From Polyangiaceae bacterium (GTDB taxonomy: Bacteria; Myxococcota_A; Polyangia; Polyangiales; Polyangiaceae), in contig JAJDAH010000423.1 in NCBI GenBank assembly GCA_029261965.1, positions 1 through 52,207 of the forward strand: 52,207 nucleotides of DNA. Direction: 5' to 3'. Under the pieces are notes generated by a model, which saw only the letters and a program-made list of their open reading frames with translations, made no database searches and had not been told where the DNA came from. Position 1 is the first letter of the stretch. Each line of letters starts with the position of its first letter. This document shows, in pieces, positions 51,494-52,207 of the stretch. The translations under genes were made by a program, and so were the position numbers.

Positions 51494-52207
51494 ATGCCTG
51501 CGCCCATTGCAGCCGCTTCCCCTCTGCTCGAGGTCGAACGCGCGGAAAAACCGCAGCCGAGCCCGGAGTTTGCGGCTGAGCTGGGCAAGAAGATTGGAGC
51601 TGGGCCGACGGTGGTTCGCGCAGAACGAACCAGCTTGTCCGAGCGTCAAGCGGCTGACGCTTTGTCGAACGCATGGACACAGGTGACTGGCCAGCCGCCG
51701 AGTCAAAAGACCGTGGCGATTCTCACCGCTCAATGGTCCCACGAGACCGGCGGAGGACGTTCGATGCTCAACTTCAACTTCGGTGGCATCAAAGGCACCG
51801 GGCCCAGCGGGCTGACCGCGGCGTATCGGACCCGCGAGGGGTCTGGGGCCACCGAGCGTCGCATCGTGGACCGATTCCGCGCCTACCAGACCGCGGAAGA
51901 AGGCGCGGTGGACTACGTTAGGCTTCTCACCGGGCGATACACGCAAGCCGTCGAGGCGATGCGTGAAGGAGATCCCGCGGGTTTCGTGCGCGGTCTCAAG
52001 GCTCGAGGTTACTTCACCGGTAGCGAGGTCGCCTACACGCGATCGGTCGTGTCGAAGGTGAACGGTATGCTCGGCACCGGCTTCGACGAGACCGGTGCAG
52101 GCGTCGTTTCATCGACGCCGAGGCCGGCGGAATCGTCGCAAGGGTTCGCGTTGTCGGGCCTGGGTTGGAGCGGCGCGCCGATGGGGGCCGAGATTGCGGT
52201 GGGCGGC
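51494..52207 (+). CDS. FlgJ-like glucosaminidase, partial at window edge
   Basis: 238 residues are visible from ATG 51494; the frame is open at the edge. It has no signal peptide. The catalytic domain (about 55-180) shows QTVAIL-type entry as VAILTAQWSHETGGGRSMLNFNFGGIKG, with the family Glu in HETG, then TREGSGATERRIVDRFRAYQTAEEGAVDYVRLLTGRY and VRGLKARGYFTGSEVAYTRSVVSKVNGM. This is the N-acetylglucosaminidase module of FlgJ and muramidases that locally open peptidoglycan. Absence of a Sec signal suggests export with a flagellar, type III or injection apparatus, or a cytoplasmic holding state. The remainder lies outside the window. Confidence 0.87.
   Translation, partial: MPAPIAAASPLLEVERAEKPQPSPEFAAELGKKIGAGPTVVRAERTSLSERQAADALSNAWTQVTGQPPSQKTVAILTAQWSHETGGGRSMLNFNFGGIKGTGPSGLTAAYRTREGSGATERRIVDRFRAYQTAEEGAVDYVRLLTGRYTQAVEAMREGDPAGFVRGLKARGYFTGSEVAYTRSVVSKVNGMLGTGFDETGAGVVSSTPRPAESSQGFALSGLGWSGAPMGAEIAVGG

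Overview
The window is high-GC, gene-dense chromosomal DNA. It reads as a member of Myxococcota, most likely the Polyangia/Sandaracinales side. The reasons are indirect: many Cys-lipidated proteins with long Gly/Ser/Ala linkers after the lipobox, eukaryote-like Ser/Thr kinases (one degenerate), an FHA-domain sigma-54 activator, a DUF2378/V4R-like protein, a TPR protein with receiver-like domains, and Cys-rich NCGACG-type secreted modules. I see no rRNA or tRNA gene, insertion sequence, phage module or CRISPR array, and no gap over 300 bases between genes.

Layout. 1-5726: a partial lipoprotein, a GT87-like membrane glycosyltransferase, then a leftward run (lipoprotein methyltransferase, Cys-rich lipoprotein, small secreted protein, glutamyl-Q tRNA(Asp) synthetase, glycerophosphodiesterase lipoprotein). 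5760-9255: a rightward aromatic-catabolism pair (maleylacetate reductase plus a homogentisate-dioxygenase-family enzyme), a small alpha/beta protein preceded by a chain of mini-ORFs, and a DUF2270 membrane protein. 9252-15778: a leftward thiolase, a double-pseudoreceiver/TPR membrane protein and a membrane pseudokinase. 15854-24270: a CoA-type Nudix hydrolase, then a leftward lipid and carbohydrate block (fatty-acid hydroxylase, acyl-CoA synthetase, methyltransferase, lipoprotein, FGGY kinase, GpsA-like dehydrogenase, NTF2-like protein).

24370-37542: a membrane-anchored protein of unknown function, an ABC-F ATPase, a DUF2378-like protein, a saccharopine-dehydrogenase-like reductase, an amidohydrolase, a pectinacetylesterase/Notum-like lipoprotein, a tandem-GFA protein, a SWIM-SNF2 helicase and a large Cys/Asp-rich secreted protein. 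37548-44384: an FHA sigma-54 activator with its upstream membrane Ser/Thr kinase, an SGNH lipoprotein, two further lipoproteins and a double zinc-ribbon protein. 44386-52207: a DUF4349/beta-barrel protein, an AftB-like GT-C glycosyltransferase, an AsmA/GspN-like protein, a receiver-HDOD regulator, a half-HDOD protein and a FlgJ-like glucosaminidase that runs off the window.

Most interesting points: (i) three 11-bp repeats after the dioxygenase gene form a chain of four-codon ORFs, each overlapping the next start by ATGA; (ii) a near-perfect palindrome lies in the spacer of a clear promoter whose expected start point falls on the ATG of the fatty-acid hydroxylase, implying a leaderless, repressor-controlled mRNA; (iii) a maleylacetate reductase is translationally coupled to a homogentisate-dioxygenase-family enzyme, a mismatch with the textbook homogentisate route; (iv) a pseudokinase sits next to a double-pseudoreceiver membrane protein; (v) a kinase/FHA-activator pair. 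Functions come from motif recognition alone; no database search was run.
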